The position numbers were made by a program, and so were the translations under genes. The notes beneath the pieces were generated by a model. It was not told the origin of the DNA and did not search any database. It saw nothing but the letters and a program-made list of their open reading frames with translations. A DNA stretch of 10,362 bases from Bacteroidia bacterium (GTDB lineage Bacteria > Bacteroidota > Bacteroidia > NS11-12g > UBA955), in NCBI GenBank assembly GCA_020848595.1, contig JADLHV010000156.1:1-10362 (forward strand). Reading direction: 5' to 3'. This document shows, one piece after another, positions 1 through 6,844 of this stretch. Within the stretch, counting starts at the first letter, position 1, and each line of letters opens with the position of its first letter.

Positions 1-59
1 AGCCCAAAGAGGTAAAAAAGAGTATTGTCTAATTATTGTAGAGTAAAAAAAATAGAAAA

Positions 60-1484
60 ATGTCACAAATTAAACATAGTGCAAAACCTGGAGAAAAAGA
101 CCAATTAATCTTAATTCTCGATTCTAAAGATTTGAAATCGAATTTTCTTTCTAAGGAAGAAATAGCTTTTGTTAAAGAAGCAGTTGCAAATAAGCGATTT
201 TTAGTACAATTTAATAATGAAGGTAAATTAAAATTAGTTATTGTTAGTGAGGAGCAATCTGGATGGAAACTATCTGAATCTCTAAGAAAAGCAGGTGCCA
301 AGTCGCTTGGAATATTAAATGAAAATGGAAAAGAATCTGTTTCAATTATTACAGAAATAGCCCACAATGCACTTGCCTTTGCCGAAGGGATGGCCTTAGC
401 TAACTATTCTTTTACAAAATACAAAAGTAAACCTAAGGAAAATTCATTAAAAACAATTCGTATTGTTTCGAAAAATATTGATGCAAAATCGATTCAAAAT
501 TTATCCATAATTATTGAATCGACTTATTTAGCGAGAGATCTAGTTAATGAGCCACATAGTTTCTTAACTTCTTTGCAAATATCTGAGGAGTTTAAAAAAA
601 TAAGTAAGAAGGCTGGTTTTACTATTGAAGTTTGGAATGAAGCAAAAATTGCATCACAAAAAATGGGTGGAATTTTAGCTGTAAATAAAGCAAGTAAAAT
701 TCCACCTACGTTTAATATTTTAGAATATAAGCCAAAGAATGCAGTTAATAAGAAACCATATGTTTTAGTAGGAAAGGGTGTCGTATATGATACAGGTGGC
801 TTGAGTTTGAAACCTACACCCAAAAGTATGGATATAATGAAATGTGATATGGCTGGAGCCGCTGTTGTTGCTGGTGTGATGAACGCAGTTGCAAAAATGG
901 AATTACCACTTTATGTTATTGGACTTGTGCCTGCAACAGATAACTGGATTGGTGAAAATAGCTATGCTCCAGGTGACGTTATAACTATGTACGATGGTAC
1001 CACTGTAGAAGTAATGAATACAGATGCAGAAGGTAGACTTATTCTTGCTGACACATTGCATTATGCTAAAAAGTTGAAACCAGAGTTAGTATGTGATTTT
1101 GCGACTTTAACAGGTGCTGCAGTTAGGGCAATTGGCTCATACGCAACAGCAGTTTTAGGCAATGCAGATGATACTATTAAAACCTCTATTTTTGAAAGTA
1201 GTTATGCCGTTTTCGAAAGATTAGTAGAGTTTCCACTTTGGGAAGATTATGCCAAAGAATTGAAATCTGAAATTGCAGATATGACAAATCTTGGAAAAGG
1301 AGAAGGAGGGCAAATAAGTGCGGCAAAGTTTCTTGAACATTTCACAGATTATCCGTGGATGCACTTTGATATAGCAGGGCCTGCATTCATTGATTCGGTT
1401 GATTCATACAAAACTGCTGGTGGTACAGGTGTTGGCGTACGTTTAATGGTCGATTTTTTAAGTAAACAAGTAGCTAAGAAGTAA
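60..1484 (+). CDS. pepA: Leucyl aminopeptidase, peptidase family M17
   Basis: A 474-residue cytosolic dinuclear-metal aminopeptidase that removes N-terminal residues, often leucine, from peptides during protein turnover. The C-terminal catalytic domain (about residues 155-474) keeps the whole M17 active site: K239 and D244 in VGKGVVYDTGG, catalytic K251, D263 in MKCDMAGAA, and D322, E324 and catalytic R326 in the signature NTDAEGRL. These align with the E. coli PepA ligands K270, D275, D293, D352 and E354 and catalytic K282 and R356, with one extra residue in the loop between K251 and D263. The N-terminal domain (about 1-150) is divergent, as is usual in this family. The ATG at 60 follows an A-rich stretch without a Shine-Dalgarno sequence. 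pdxA starts 6 bases after the stop, so the two are probably cotranscribed. The family is clear; the exact peptide preference cannot be read from sequence. Confidence 0.94.
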   Translation: MSQIKHSAKPGEKDQLILILDSKDLKSNFLSKEEIAFVKEAVANKRFLVQFNNEGKLKLVIVSEEQSGWKLSESLRKAGAKSLGILNENGKESVSIITEIAHNALAFAEGMALANYSFTKYKSKPKENSLKTIRIVSKNIDAKSIQNLSIIIESTYLARDLVNEPHSFLTSLQISEEFKKISKKAGFTIEVWNEAKIASQKMGGILAVNKASKIPPTFNILEYKPKNAVNKKPYVLVGKGVVYDTGGLSLKPTPKSMDIMKCDMAGAAVVAGVMNAVAKMELPLYVIGLVPATDNWIGENSYAPGDVITMYDGTTVEVMNTDAEGRLILADTLHYAKKLKPELVCDFATLTGAAVRAIGSYATAVLGNADDTIKTSIFESSYAVFERLVEFPLWEDYAKELKSEIADMTNLGKGEGGQISAAKFLEHFTDYPWMHFDIAGPAFIDSVDSYKTAGGTGVGVRLMVDFLSKQVAKK

Positions 1485-1490
1485 ACAATC

Positions 1491-2552
1491 ATGAATAAAC
1501 CAATTATAGGTATATCACAAGGTGACCCTAACGGTGTGGGGATGGAAATAATCATTAAGACACTTCAGCATCCAATGATTTATGATTATTGTATTCCGGT
1601 ACTTTATGCAAATCCAAAAACATTTGCTTTTACAAAAAAGGTACTCGGTTTAGATAAGCCAATGTATGTATCGGTGCGAGATATTTCTGAAATTAAAGGA
1701 CATCAATTGAACTTAATTACGTCTTCTCAAGATGCTTTTGAAGTAAATTTCGGACAAGCTTCTGCTGCTGCAGGAAAAGAAGCTATTATGGCCATTGATA
1801 GGATGTTACAAGATGCCGTTGATGGTAAACTTCATGGAATGGTTACCGCACCTATTGATAAATCAAGTATTCAAATAGAAGGATTTACTGGTCATACAAG
1901 CTATATTTCAAATAAGTTAGGCGTAGAAGAGTCATTAATGATATTATATAACGATGATGTTAAAGTTGGTTTGCTAACCGAACATTTACCTTTATCTCAA
2001 GTTCCTTCATCCATTAAAAAAGACAAGATAGTATCTAAATTAAAAATAGCATCTGATTGCCTTAAACGCGATTTTGGCATTGTAAAACCAAAGATTGCAG
2101 TATTAGGTTTAAATCCTCATAATGGTGATAATGGCAAAATGGGCATGGAGGAAAAAGACATCATCGAACCAGCAGTTAAAGAAGCTCAAGAGGCGGGAAT
2201 TAATTGTTATGGACCATACAGTGCAGATGGGTTTTTTGGAATGAAATCTTACGTTCAATTTGATTTAGTTTTGGCCATGTATCACGATCAAGGATTAATT
2301 CCATTTAAATCAATAGCCTTCGAAGACGGGATTAACTATACTGCAGGCTTACCAGTGGTAAGAACTTCTCCAGATCATGGAACGGCTTACGATATTGCTG
2401 GTAAAAATAGTGCTTCAACTTTAAGTTTTGTGAATGCAATTTTTGAAGCCATAGATATTTATCACAAGCGAATTGAGGAAGATACATTGAGAGATAATCC
2501 TTTGGGTTATTCTGAATTTAGAAGAGAAAGATTTCGTCTTGAACAGGCATAA
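1491..2552 (+). CDS. pdxA: 4-hydroxythreonine-4-phosphate dehydrogenase PdxA
   Basis: A 353-residue NAD(P)-dependent enzyme of the DXP-dependent vitamin B6 pathway. It oxidises 4-phosphohydroxy-L-threonine, and the product decarboxylates to the amino-ketone that PdxJ condenses with deoxyxylulose phosphate. The N-terminus ISQGDPNGVG is the family start motif. Three metal-binding histidines are visible: H165 in TEHLPL, H210 in NPHNGDNG and H265 in MYHDQGL, matching E. coli H166, H211 and H266. H135 in the GHT motif matches the substrate-contacting H136. The protein is about 20 residues longer than E. coli PdxA (329), mostly through a charged C-terminal tail after residue 325, which I believe is common in Bacteroidota. 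It follows the aminopeptidase gene by 6 bases on the same strand, with no functional link apparent beyond shared transcription. No pdxJ is in the window. Confidence 0.95.
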   Translation: MNKPIIGISQGDPNGVGMEIIIKTLQHPMIYDYCIPVLYANPKTFAFTKKVLGLDKPMYVSVRDISEIKGHQLNLITSSQDAFEVNFGQASAAAGKEAIMAIDRMLQDAVDGKLHGMVTAPIDKSSIQIEGFTGHTSYISNKLGVEESLMILYNDDVKVGLLTEHLPLSQVPSSIKKDKIVSKLKIASDCLKRDFGIVKPKIAVLGLNPHNGDNGKMGMEEKDIIEPAVKEAQEAGINCYGPYSADGFFGMKSYVQFDLVLAMYHDQGLIPFKSIAFEDGINYTAGLPVVRTSPDHGTAYDIAGKNSASTLSFVNAIFEAIDIYHKRIEEDTLRDNPLGYSEFRRERFRLEQA

Positions 2553-2586
2553 AAATTCTCTCGATTTTTAAGTTTAAATTGTCGTA

Positions 2587-2622
2587 TTGACTTCTTTTTT
2601 GCTATTATATTTCTTATATTCG
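2587..2622 (+). promoter_or_regulatory. Candidate uvrB promoter, with two overlapping -7 boxes
   Basis: The 74-base gap between pdxA and uvrB holds TTG at 2587-2589, then TATATTTC at 2606-2613 (16-base spacer; one mismatch to the Bacteroidota box TAnnTTTG) and TATATTCG at 2615-2622 (one mismatch). The second box ends 4 bases before the uvrB ATG, so use of it would give an essentially leaderless mRNA; the first would leave a leader of only a few bases. No SOS-type operator was recognised. This is inference from a short motif. Confidence 0.4.
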
Positions 2623-2626
2623 TAAA

Positions 2627-4657
2627 ATGCCGTCATTTAAGATAACTTCCCCATTTAAGCCGACTGGCGATCAACCAGAAGCCATTCGTCAATTGGTGGA
2701 AGGTCTTAATTCTCAAGTACATTCTCAAACTTTATTAGGAGTAACAGGCAGTGGTAAAACTTTCACTATAGCCAATGTTATTGAAAAGGTTCAAAGACCT
2801 GTTTTGGTATTAAGTCATAACAAAACCCTCGTAGCCCAATTATATGGAGAGTTTAAGCAGTTTTTTCCAGAAAATGCTGTTGAATATTTTGTGAGTTATT
2901 ATGATTATTATCAACCTGAAGCCTTTATTCCTACTACAGGAACATATATAGAAAAGGATTTAGCAATCAATGAAGAGATTGAAAAGATGCGTCTTAAGAC
3001 CATCACAACTTTATTAAGTGGTAGGAGAGATATTATAATTGTGGCATCCGTTAGTTGCATTTACGGAGCTGGAAATCCTAAAGATTATGAAGATAGTATC
3101 ATCCGATTAAGTAAAGGCGATATATTAGCTCGAAATGCACTTCTTCATAGATTAGTTGATAGCTTATACAGTAGAACAACAGATGAATTTAAGAGGGGTA
3201 ATTTTAGAGTGAAAGGCGATGTTGTAGATGTATTTTTAGCCTATAACGATTACGCCTATCGAATTTCATTATTTGGAAATGAAATAGAAGAAATTCAATC
3301 TTTTGATCCTACAACTGGCGATATTCTTAACGATTTAGATGATATAGCCATTTATCCTGCTAATATTTATGTTTCTCCAAAGGAAAGGTTACAACAAGCC
3401 ATACGAGAAATTCAAGATGATTTGGTGGAACAAATCGCTTTTTTTAAAGAAAATGGCAAGCAATTAGAAGCAAGACGTTTAGAAGAAAGGGTTAATTTTG
3501 ATTTAGAAATGATGCGAGAACTCGGGTATTGCAGTGGAATTGAAAATTATAGCCGTTACATGGATCGTAGAAATTCTGGTGAACGTCCTTTCTGTCTATT
3601 GGATTATTTTCCAGATGATTTTTTACTCGTTGTAGATGAAAGTCACGTCAGTATGCCTCAAATTAAAGCAATGTACGGCGGAGATAGAGCAAGGAAAATA
3701 AACTTGGTAGATTATGGATTCCGACTACCCGCTGCTATGGATAATAGACCTCTTAAGTGGGATGAATTCCATTCTATTGTAAATCAAGTAATTTATGTCA
3801 CTGCTACACCATCTGATTTTGAAATTCAGGAATCTGAGGGTGTTGTCGTAGAGCAATTAATTCGACCAACTGGATTGTTAGATCCAGTCATTGAAGTGAG
3901 ACCATGCACCAATCAAGTTGATGATCTGTTGGAGGAAGTAGATGAACGTGTTAAGCAAGGAGATAGAGTTCTTGTTACTACTCTCACAAAGCGCATGAGC
4001 GAAGAGTTAGCAAAATATATGACAAGACTTGGTATTAAATGTAGCTATATACACAGTGAAGTTAAAACTTTAGATCGTGTAGAAATATTAAGGGATTTAC
4101 GATTAGGTAATATCGATGTTTTAATTGGAATAAATTTATTAAGGGAGGGGCTCGATTTGCCAGAAGTTAGTTTTGTCGCTATTCTCGATGCTGATAAAGA
4201 AGGTTTTCTAAGAAGTGTTACAAGTTTAGTTCAAACTATTGGTAGAGCAGCAAGAAATGTTAATGGAAAAGTGATTATGTATGCCGATCGTATGACCGAA
4301 AGTATGCGTAAAACTATAGAAGAAACGGAGAGAAGAAGAGAGAAACAAATGGCTTATAACATTCAACATGGTATTACTCCAACATCTGTTCTCAAATCTA
4401 AAGAACAAATTATGAATCAAACAAGTGTTGCTGATGCTAAAAGAGGCGATGTAGATTCTTACAATTCTTCTAATGAAATGCAATTAGCGGCTGATCCTGT
4501 GTTTGATTATATGAGTTTGGGAGAAATTGAAAAAGCTATTAAAGAGTCGGAAAGAAGTATGATGAAGGCAGCTAAGGAAATGGAGTTTATTGAAGCCGCA
4601 AGATATAGAGATCAAATAGAGGATCTTAAAAAGCGATTAAAGAAATTACAATCATAA
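2627..4657 (+). CDS. uvrB: Excinuclease ABC subunit B
   Basis: A 676-residue damage-verification helicase of nucleotide excision repair. It is loaded on DNA by UvrA, checks the lesion, then recruits UvrC for the dual incision. Its length matches E. coli UvrB (673). Walker A is GVTGSGKT at 38-45. The beta-hairpin that inserts between the DNA strands begins at YYDYYQPEA (91-99), with its tyrosines intact. The DESH helicase motif is at 337-340, YVTATPS follows, and the C-terminal helicase half carries LLREGLDLPE and the arginine-finger motif QTIGRAARN (536-544). A UVR domain that contacts UvrA and UvrC occupies about 633-676, after a polar low-complexity linker near 597-625. The start MPSFKITSPFKPTGDQPEAI is typical of the family and upstream sequence gives no better choice. 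The gene stands 74 bases after pdxA with its own candidate promoter. uvrA and uvrC are not in the window, which is normal. Confidence 0.98.
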   Translation: MPSFKITSPFKPTGDQPEAIRQLVEGLNSQVHSQTLLGVTGSGKTFTIANVIEKVQRPVLVLSHNKTLVAQLYGEFKQFFPENAVEYFVSYYDYYQPEAFIPTTGTYIEKDLAINEEIEKMRLKTITTLLSGRRDIIIVASVSCIYGAGNPKDYEDSIIRLSKGDILARNALLHRLVDSLYSRTTDEFKRGNFRVKGDVVDVFLAYNDYAYRISLFGNEIEEIQSFDPTTGDILNDLDDIAIYPANIYVSPKERLQQAIREIQDDLVEQIAFFKENGKQLEARRLEERVNFDLEMMRELGYCSGIENYSRYMDRRNSGERPFCLLDYFPDDFLLVVDESHVSMPQIKAMYGGDRARKINLVDYGFRLPAAMDNRPLKWDEFHSIVNQVIYVTATPSDFEIQESEGVVVEQLIRPTGLLDPVIEVRPCTNQVDDLLEEVDERVKQGDRVLVTTLTKRMSEELAKYMTRLGIKCSYIHSEVKTLDRVEILRDLRLGNIDVLIGINLLREGLDLPEVSFVAILDADKEGFLRSVTSLVQTIGRAARNVNGKVIMYADRMTESMRKTIEETERRREKQMAYNIQHGITPTSVLKSKEQIMNQTSVADAKRGDVDSYNSSNEMQLAADPVFDYMSLGEIEKAIKESERSMMKAAKEMEFIEAARYRDQIEDLKKRLKKLQS

Positions 4658-4658
4658 G

Positions 4659-4683
4659 TTCAAGGAGTTATTATACTCCTGAA
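4659..4683 (+). terminator. Hairpin just after the uvrB stop
   Basis: TTCAAGGAGT (4659-4668) and ACTCCTGAA (4675-4683) pair across a 6-base loop with one bulged A. The hairpin starts 2 bases after the uvrB stop codon, which is where a terminator would sit. No T-tract follows, so it could instead protect the mRNA 3' end or be a weak terminator. Confidence 0.4.
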
Positions 4684-4730
4684 TTAGCTTTAGATATAGT
4701 TAAAGTGTCTATATAAACTGTATTAAGGAC

Positions 4731-4756
4731 TTGCATTAGTGAAATAAATCGATTTG
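4731..4756 (+). promoter_or_regulatory. Candidate promoter of the DUF4783 gene
   Basis: TTG at 4731-4733 is followed after 15 bases by TCGATTTG (4749-4756), one mismatch from TAnnTTTG. Transcription would begin near 4763, leaving a leader of about 20 bases before the ATG at 4784. The box overlaps the left arm of an imperfect inverted repeat, TTTGGCAC (4753-4760) with GTGCAAA (4766-4772). The spacer is shorter than usual, so support is modest. Confidence 0.35.
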
Positions 4757-4783
4757 GCACGATTTGTGCAAAATATCTATCAA

Positions 4784-5155
4784 ATGATGAAGACTTTACT
4801 TTTTGCCGCAATTGCTCTGATTTCTTTAAATGCTAACGCAAGTGAAAGTACTAGAATTGCGAATGCGATTCAATCAGCAAATACAAACGAATTGGTACAG
4901 ATGTTTAATTCTAGTATCGAATTAGTTACTCCAGCCTCTTCTGGTGTAAATACTAAAGAACAAGCAAAAATTGTTTTGGATAATTTTTTCAAGAATCATC
5001 CTCCAATTAAAGCCACAGTAACTCACGAAACCAATGGTACTACTAATAGCATGATTGTAATTAGTTTGATAACTAAGAATGGAACATTTAGGATTTCAGT
5101 TTCTGGAACTTATAAAGCTGGAACATTTTTAATTAACGAATTCAAAATATCTTAA
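4784..5155 (+). CDS. Small exported DUF4783 family protein
   Basis: A 123-residue protein resembling the Bacteroidota family DUF4783, whose function is not established. I chose the ATG at 4784 over the in-frame TTG at 4754. Starting at 4784 gives a textbook signal peptide: MMKT, a hydrophobic core LLFAAIALISL, and a cleavage site ANA|SE after residue 19. The longer form would add ten residues that spoil it, and the TTG overlaps the candidate promoter. ATG 4787 is an equally plausible start one codon on. The mature part, about 104 residues, alternates helical and beta-like stretches ending in a GTFRISVSGTYKAGTFLINEFKI beta-rich region (written by pattern only), consistent with a small single-domain alpha/beta fold; no catalytic motif is visible. 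It is probably periplasmic, with no lipobox cysteine. It lies directly upstream of nadC, an adjacency I recall in other Bacteroidota, but a terminator separates the two, so a shared function is unproven. Confidence 0.8.
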   Translation: MMKTLLFAAIALISLNANASESTRIANAIQSANTNELVQMFNSSIELVTPASSGVNTKEQAKIVLDNFFKNHPPIKATVTHETNGTTNSMIVISLITKNGTFRISVSGTYKAGTFLINEFKIS

Positions 5156-5170
5156 TAAGATTTATTTATT

Positions 5171-5205
5171 GAAAGTACTGCAGTAACTTTGCAGTACTTT
5201 TTTTT
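5171..5205 (+). terminator. Rho-independent terminator abutting the nadC start
   Basis: AAAGTACTGCA (5172-5182) pairs perfectly over 11 bases with TGCAGTACTTT (5190-5200) across a 7-base loop, with a possible extra G-T pair at 5171/5201. A run of eight Ts (5198-5205) ends immediately before the nadC ATG at 5206. It would end transcripts from the DUF4783 gene 16 bases after its stop codon. Confidence 0.85.
5184..5191 (+). promoter_or_regulatory. Candidate nadC promoter -7 box within the terminator hairpin
   Basis: TAACTTTG is an exact match to the Bacteroidota -7 consensus TAnnTTTG. It spans the hairpin loop and the first two bases of the right arm, 14 bases before the nadC ATG. Transcription starting a few bases downstream would lack the left arm, so the nadC mRNA would escape the terminator. 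The nearest TTG (5169-5171) is only 12 bases upstream, too close for a standard -33 box, so the promoter rests on the -7 match alone. Confidence 0.5.
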
Positions 5206-6075
5206 ATGTCTCAAACTATCCAAGATATCAGTAAGAATCCCATCGTTCTAGATATCATTCAAAGTGCCTTAGCTGAAGATGTCGGCAATGGTGATCATTC
5301 TTCGCTTTCGTGTATTAGCGCAGATAAGATGAGTCGCGCGCAATTGATTTTTAAAGACGATGGAATTGCTGCTGGAATTAGAATTGCTTACGAAATCTTA
5401 AAGTTTAATGATCCTGAAGTACAAATAAAGGGCTTCGTTGTTGATGGACAAAGAGTTAGTAAGGGTGATATTGGCTTTGAAGTTACAGGTAAAGCACTTG
5501 GATTATTAAAAAGTGAAAGACTTTTATTAAATATTCTACAAAGGTTAAGCGGCATTGCAACTGTAACTACCGAGGCGGTATCTATTATTGGAGAACTTAA
5601 AACCAAAGTGCTCGATACTAGAAAAACAACACCTAATTTAAGATTATTAGAAAAATGGGCTGTTACTGCAGGTGGAGGTTATAATCATAGATTCGGATTA
5701 TACGATATGATAATGCTTAAAGATAATCATGTTGATGTAGCTGGTGGAATTAGTAACGCTATTCGGAATGCCAAAGAATATCTTGAAAGAAATCAATTGC
5801 AATTAGGAATAGAAGTTGAAACCAGAAATTTATTGGAAGTTCAACAAGCATTAGATATGATGCCAATTCAACGTATTATGTTAGATAATTTTTTGCCAAG
5901 TCAAGTAGCGGAAGCTGTTAAATTGATAAATGGCAAATGTGAAACAGAAGCTTCTGGAGGAATAACCTTAGTAAATATCCGTGAGTATGCCATGGCAGGG
6001 GTAGATTTTATATCGCTAGGGATGTTGACACATTCCGTTAAGTCGTTGGATATCAGCTTTAAAATTAAATTGTAA
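5206..6075 (+). CDS. nadC: Nicotinate-nucleotide pyrophosphorylase (quinolinate phosphoribosyltransferase)
   Basis: A 289-residue cytosolic enzyme of de novo NAD synthesis. It joins quinolinate to PRPP, releasing CO2 and pyrophosphate, to give nicotinate mononucleotide. Substrate-binding residues fall at or near the positions known for the M. tuberculosis enzyme: R139 and K140 in LDTRKT, H161 and R162 in GGGYNHRFGLYD, K172 in MLKDNH, E203/E205 in GIEVET, and D227 in MLDNF, then the phosphate-binding EASGGI (248-253) and the C-terminal ISLGMLTHS strand. The N-terminal domain has AEDVGNGD and SERLLLNILQRLSGIAT. Length is normal. The ATG at 5206 lies directly behind the T-tract of the preceding terminator, with no Shine-Dalgarno sequence; the next in-frame methionine would cut into the N-terminal domain. 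nadA and nadB are not in the window. Confidence 0.97.
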   Translation: MSQTIQDISKNPIVLDIIQSALAEDVGNGDHSSLSCISADKMSRAQLIFKDDGIAAGIRIAYEILKFNDPEVQIKGFVVDGQRVSKGDIGFEVTGKALGLLKSERLLLNILQRLSGIATVTTEAVSIIGELKTKVLDTRKTTPNLRLLEKWAVTAGGGYNHRFGLYDMIMLKDNHVDVAGGISNAIRNAKEYLERNQLQLGIEVETRNLLEVQQALDMMPIQRIMLDNFLPSQVAEAVKLINGKCETEASGGITLVNIREYAMAGVDFISLGMLTHSVKSLDISFKIKL

Positions 6076-6078
6076 TTT

Positions 6079-6104
6079 CAAATGTGATTTTTTTGTTACA
6101 TTTG
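6079..6104 (+). promoter_or_regulatory. Promoter -7 box inside an inverted repeat, upstream of the T9SS protein gene
   Basis: CAAATGTGA (6079-6087) pairs with TTACATTTG (6096-6104) over nine positions, one a G-T wobble, across an 8-base T-rich loop. The right arm contains TACATTTG (6097-6104), an exact TAnnTTTG match that ends 4 bases before the ATG at 6109. A TTG at 6070-6072 is 24 bases upstream of the box, slightly far for a -33 element. The repeat starts 4 bases after the nadC stop, so it could also act as a nadC 3' hairpin, though no T-tract follows the right arm. Confidence 0.45.
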
Positions 6105-6108
6105 CATT

Positions 6109-6792
6109 ATGTTGAAACGAATATTACTTCTTTGTATTTTTGTCTCTTCAATCACGGCTAAAGCACAGTTTACGATTGATGATGACACTTTGTATGCCTA
6201 CGGTTATGTAGCACCAACTTCACTTGGTTACGCCGATATATTTGAGCATACAGTTTTAAGACACCAGGGTGGAGCTATTGAAACAATTAAATGGATTCGC
6301 ACTGACAATACTTTACCAGATCCAGCATGGGAATCTGCAATTTGTGATATCATTAATTGTAGAGCTCCTGAAGTAGATACTGGTTCATTTCAAATTGGTG
6401 GTACTGATACGGGTGAATTATCATTTCACTTTTATCCTAAAAATATTAGAGGTACAGGTACTATGACCATTAGATTTTTCCGTGAGAGTAATCCACTAGA
6501 TTATTCAGAAGTAGTTATTAATTGTCAAGCTTGGAAAGCTGCTTCAATTGGATCAATTAGCAATGAAGCTTTAACAGTTTATCCAAATCCTGTTATAGAT
6601 GTTATACATATCAATCATCCGGAAATAATATCTGGAATGATTGAATTAATTGATATATCAGGAAGAATTGTTTATTCTGCTTCGGTTATAGAAGGACAGC
6701 CTATTGACATTAGTAATTTAGAATCTGGTATTTATACTATTCGACTTACTGGAGAAAATGGCGTTGCGATTAAACAATTTATTAAGAATTAA
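6109..6792 (+). CDS. Secreted protein with type IX secretion C-terminal sorting domain
   Basis: A 227-residue exported protein. Residues 1-19 form a Sec signal peptide: MLKR, the core ILLLCIFVSSI, and cleavage after AKA before Q20. The C-terminal part (about 153-227) is a type A T9SS sorting domain, with LTVYPNPVIDVIHI, then IELIDISGRIVYS, IDISNLESGIYTIRL and a final KQFIKN. Such domains direct passage through the outer membrane by the PorV/SprA machinery and are normally removed on export. The middle (about 20-150) is mostly beta-like. It carries DPAWESAICDIINC, with W74, C79 and C84, and a later C139; the tryptophan-plus-two-cysteine pattern recalls a beta-sandwich module often seen in Bacteroidota T9SS cargo. 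No catalytic residues are recognisable and the cargo is small, so its role may be structural or binding. It stands alone between nadC and the terminator that faces obg. The ATG at 6109 is fixed by the signal peptide. Confidence 0.85.
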   Translation: MLKRILLLCIFVSSITAKAQFTIDDDTLYAYGYVAPTSLGYADIFEHTVLRHQGGAIETIKWIRTDNTLPDPAWESAICDIINCRAPEVDTGSFQIGGTDTGELSFHFYPKNIRGTGTMTIRFFRESNPLDYSEVVINCQAWKAASIGSISNEALTVYPNPVIDVIHINHPEIISGMIELIDISGRIVYSASVIEGQPIDISNLESGIYTIRLTGENGVAIKQFIKN

Positions 6793-6809
6793 ACAAGAAA
6801 TTTATAATT

Positions 6810-6841
6810 AAAGGCAGCTTAGAAATAGGTTGCCTTTTTTT
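6810..6841 (+). terminator. Strong terminator between convergent T9SS protein gene and obg
   Basis: AAAGGCAGCTT (6810-6820) pairs with AGGTTGCCTTT (6827-6837) over 11 positions, two of them G-T, across a 6-base loop. A seven-T tract (6835-6841) follows on the + strand. It sits 17 bases after the T9SS gene stop and 3 bases before the end of obg. Read on the - strand the hairpin is followed only by TTTAATTATAAATTT, so it may also serve obg, less efficiently. Confidence 0.85.
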
Positions 6842-6844
6842 ATG

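Noticed and set aside
1..59. Promoter for the aminopeptidase gene
   Set aside because: The stretch is AT-rich, but no clean TAnnTTTG with a spaced TTG was found; the promoter may lie left of the window.
29..367. Open frame on the - strand opposite the aminopeptidase N-terminus
   Set aside because: It lies inside a well-supported gene and its translation has no recognisable domain. Similar antisense frames at 524-823, 1349-1555, 4226-4483, 5388-5606 and 9279-9527 are rejected for the same reason.
4754..4783. TTG at 4754 as the start of the DUF4783 gene
   Set aside because: It would put ten residues before a perfect signal peptide, and the TTG itself forms part of the candidate promoter box.
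4658..4783. Small RNA or riboswitch in the 126 bases before the DUF4783 gene
   Set aside because: Only a weak hairpin after uvrB and a possible promoter are visible; no known riboswitch core or multi-helix structure was recognised.
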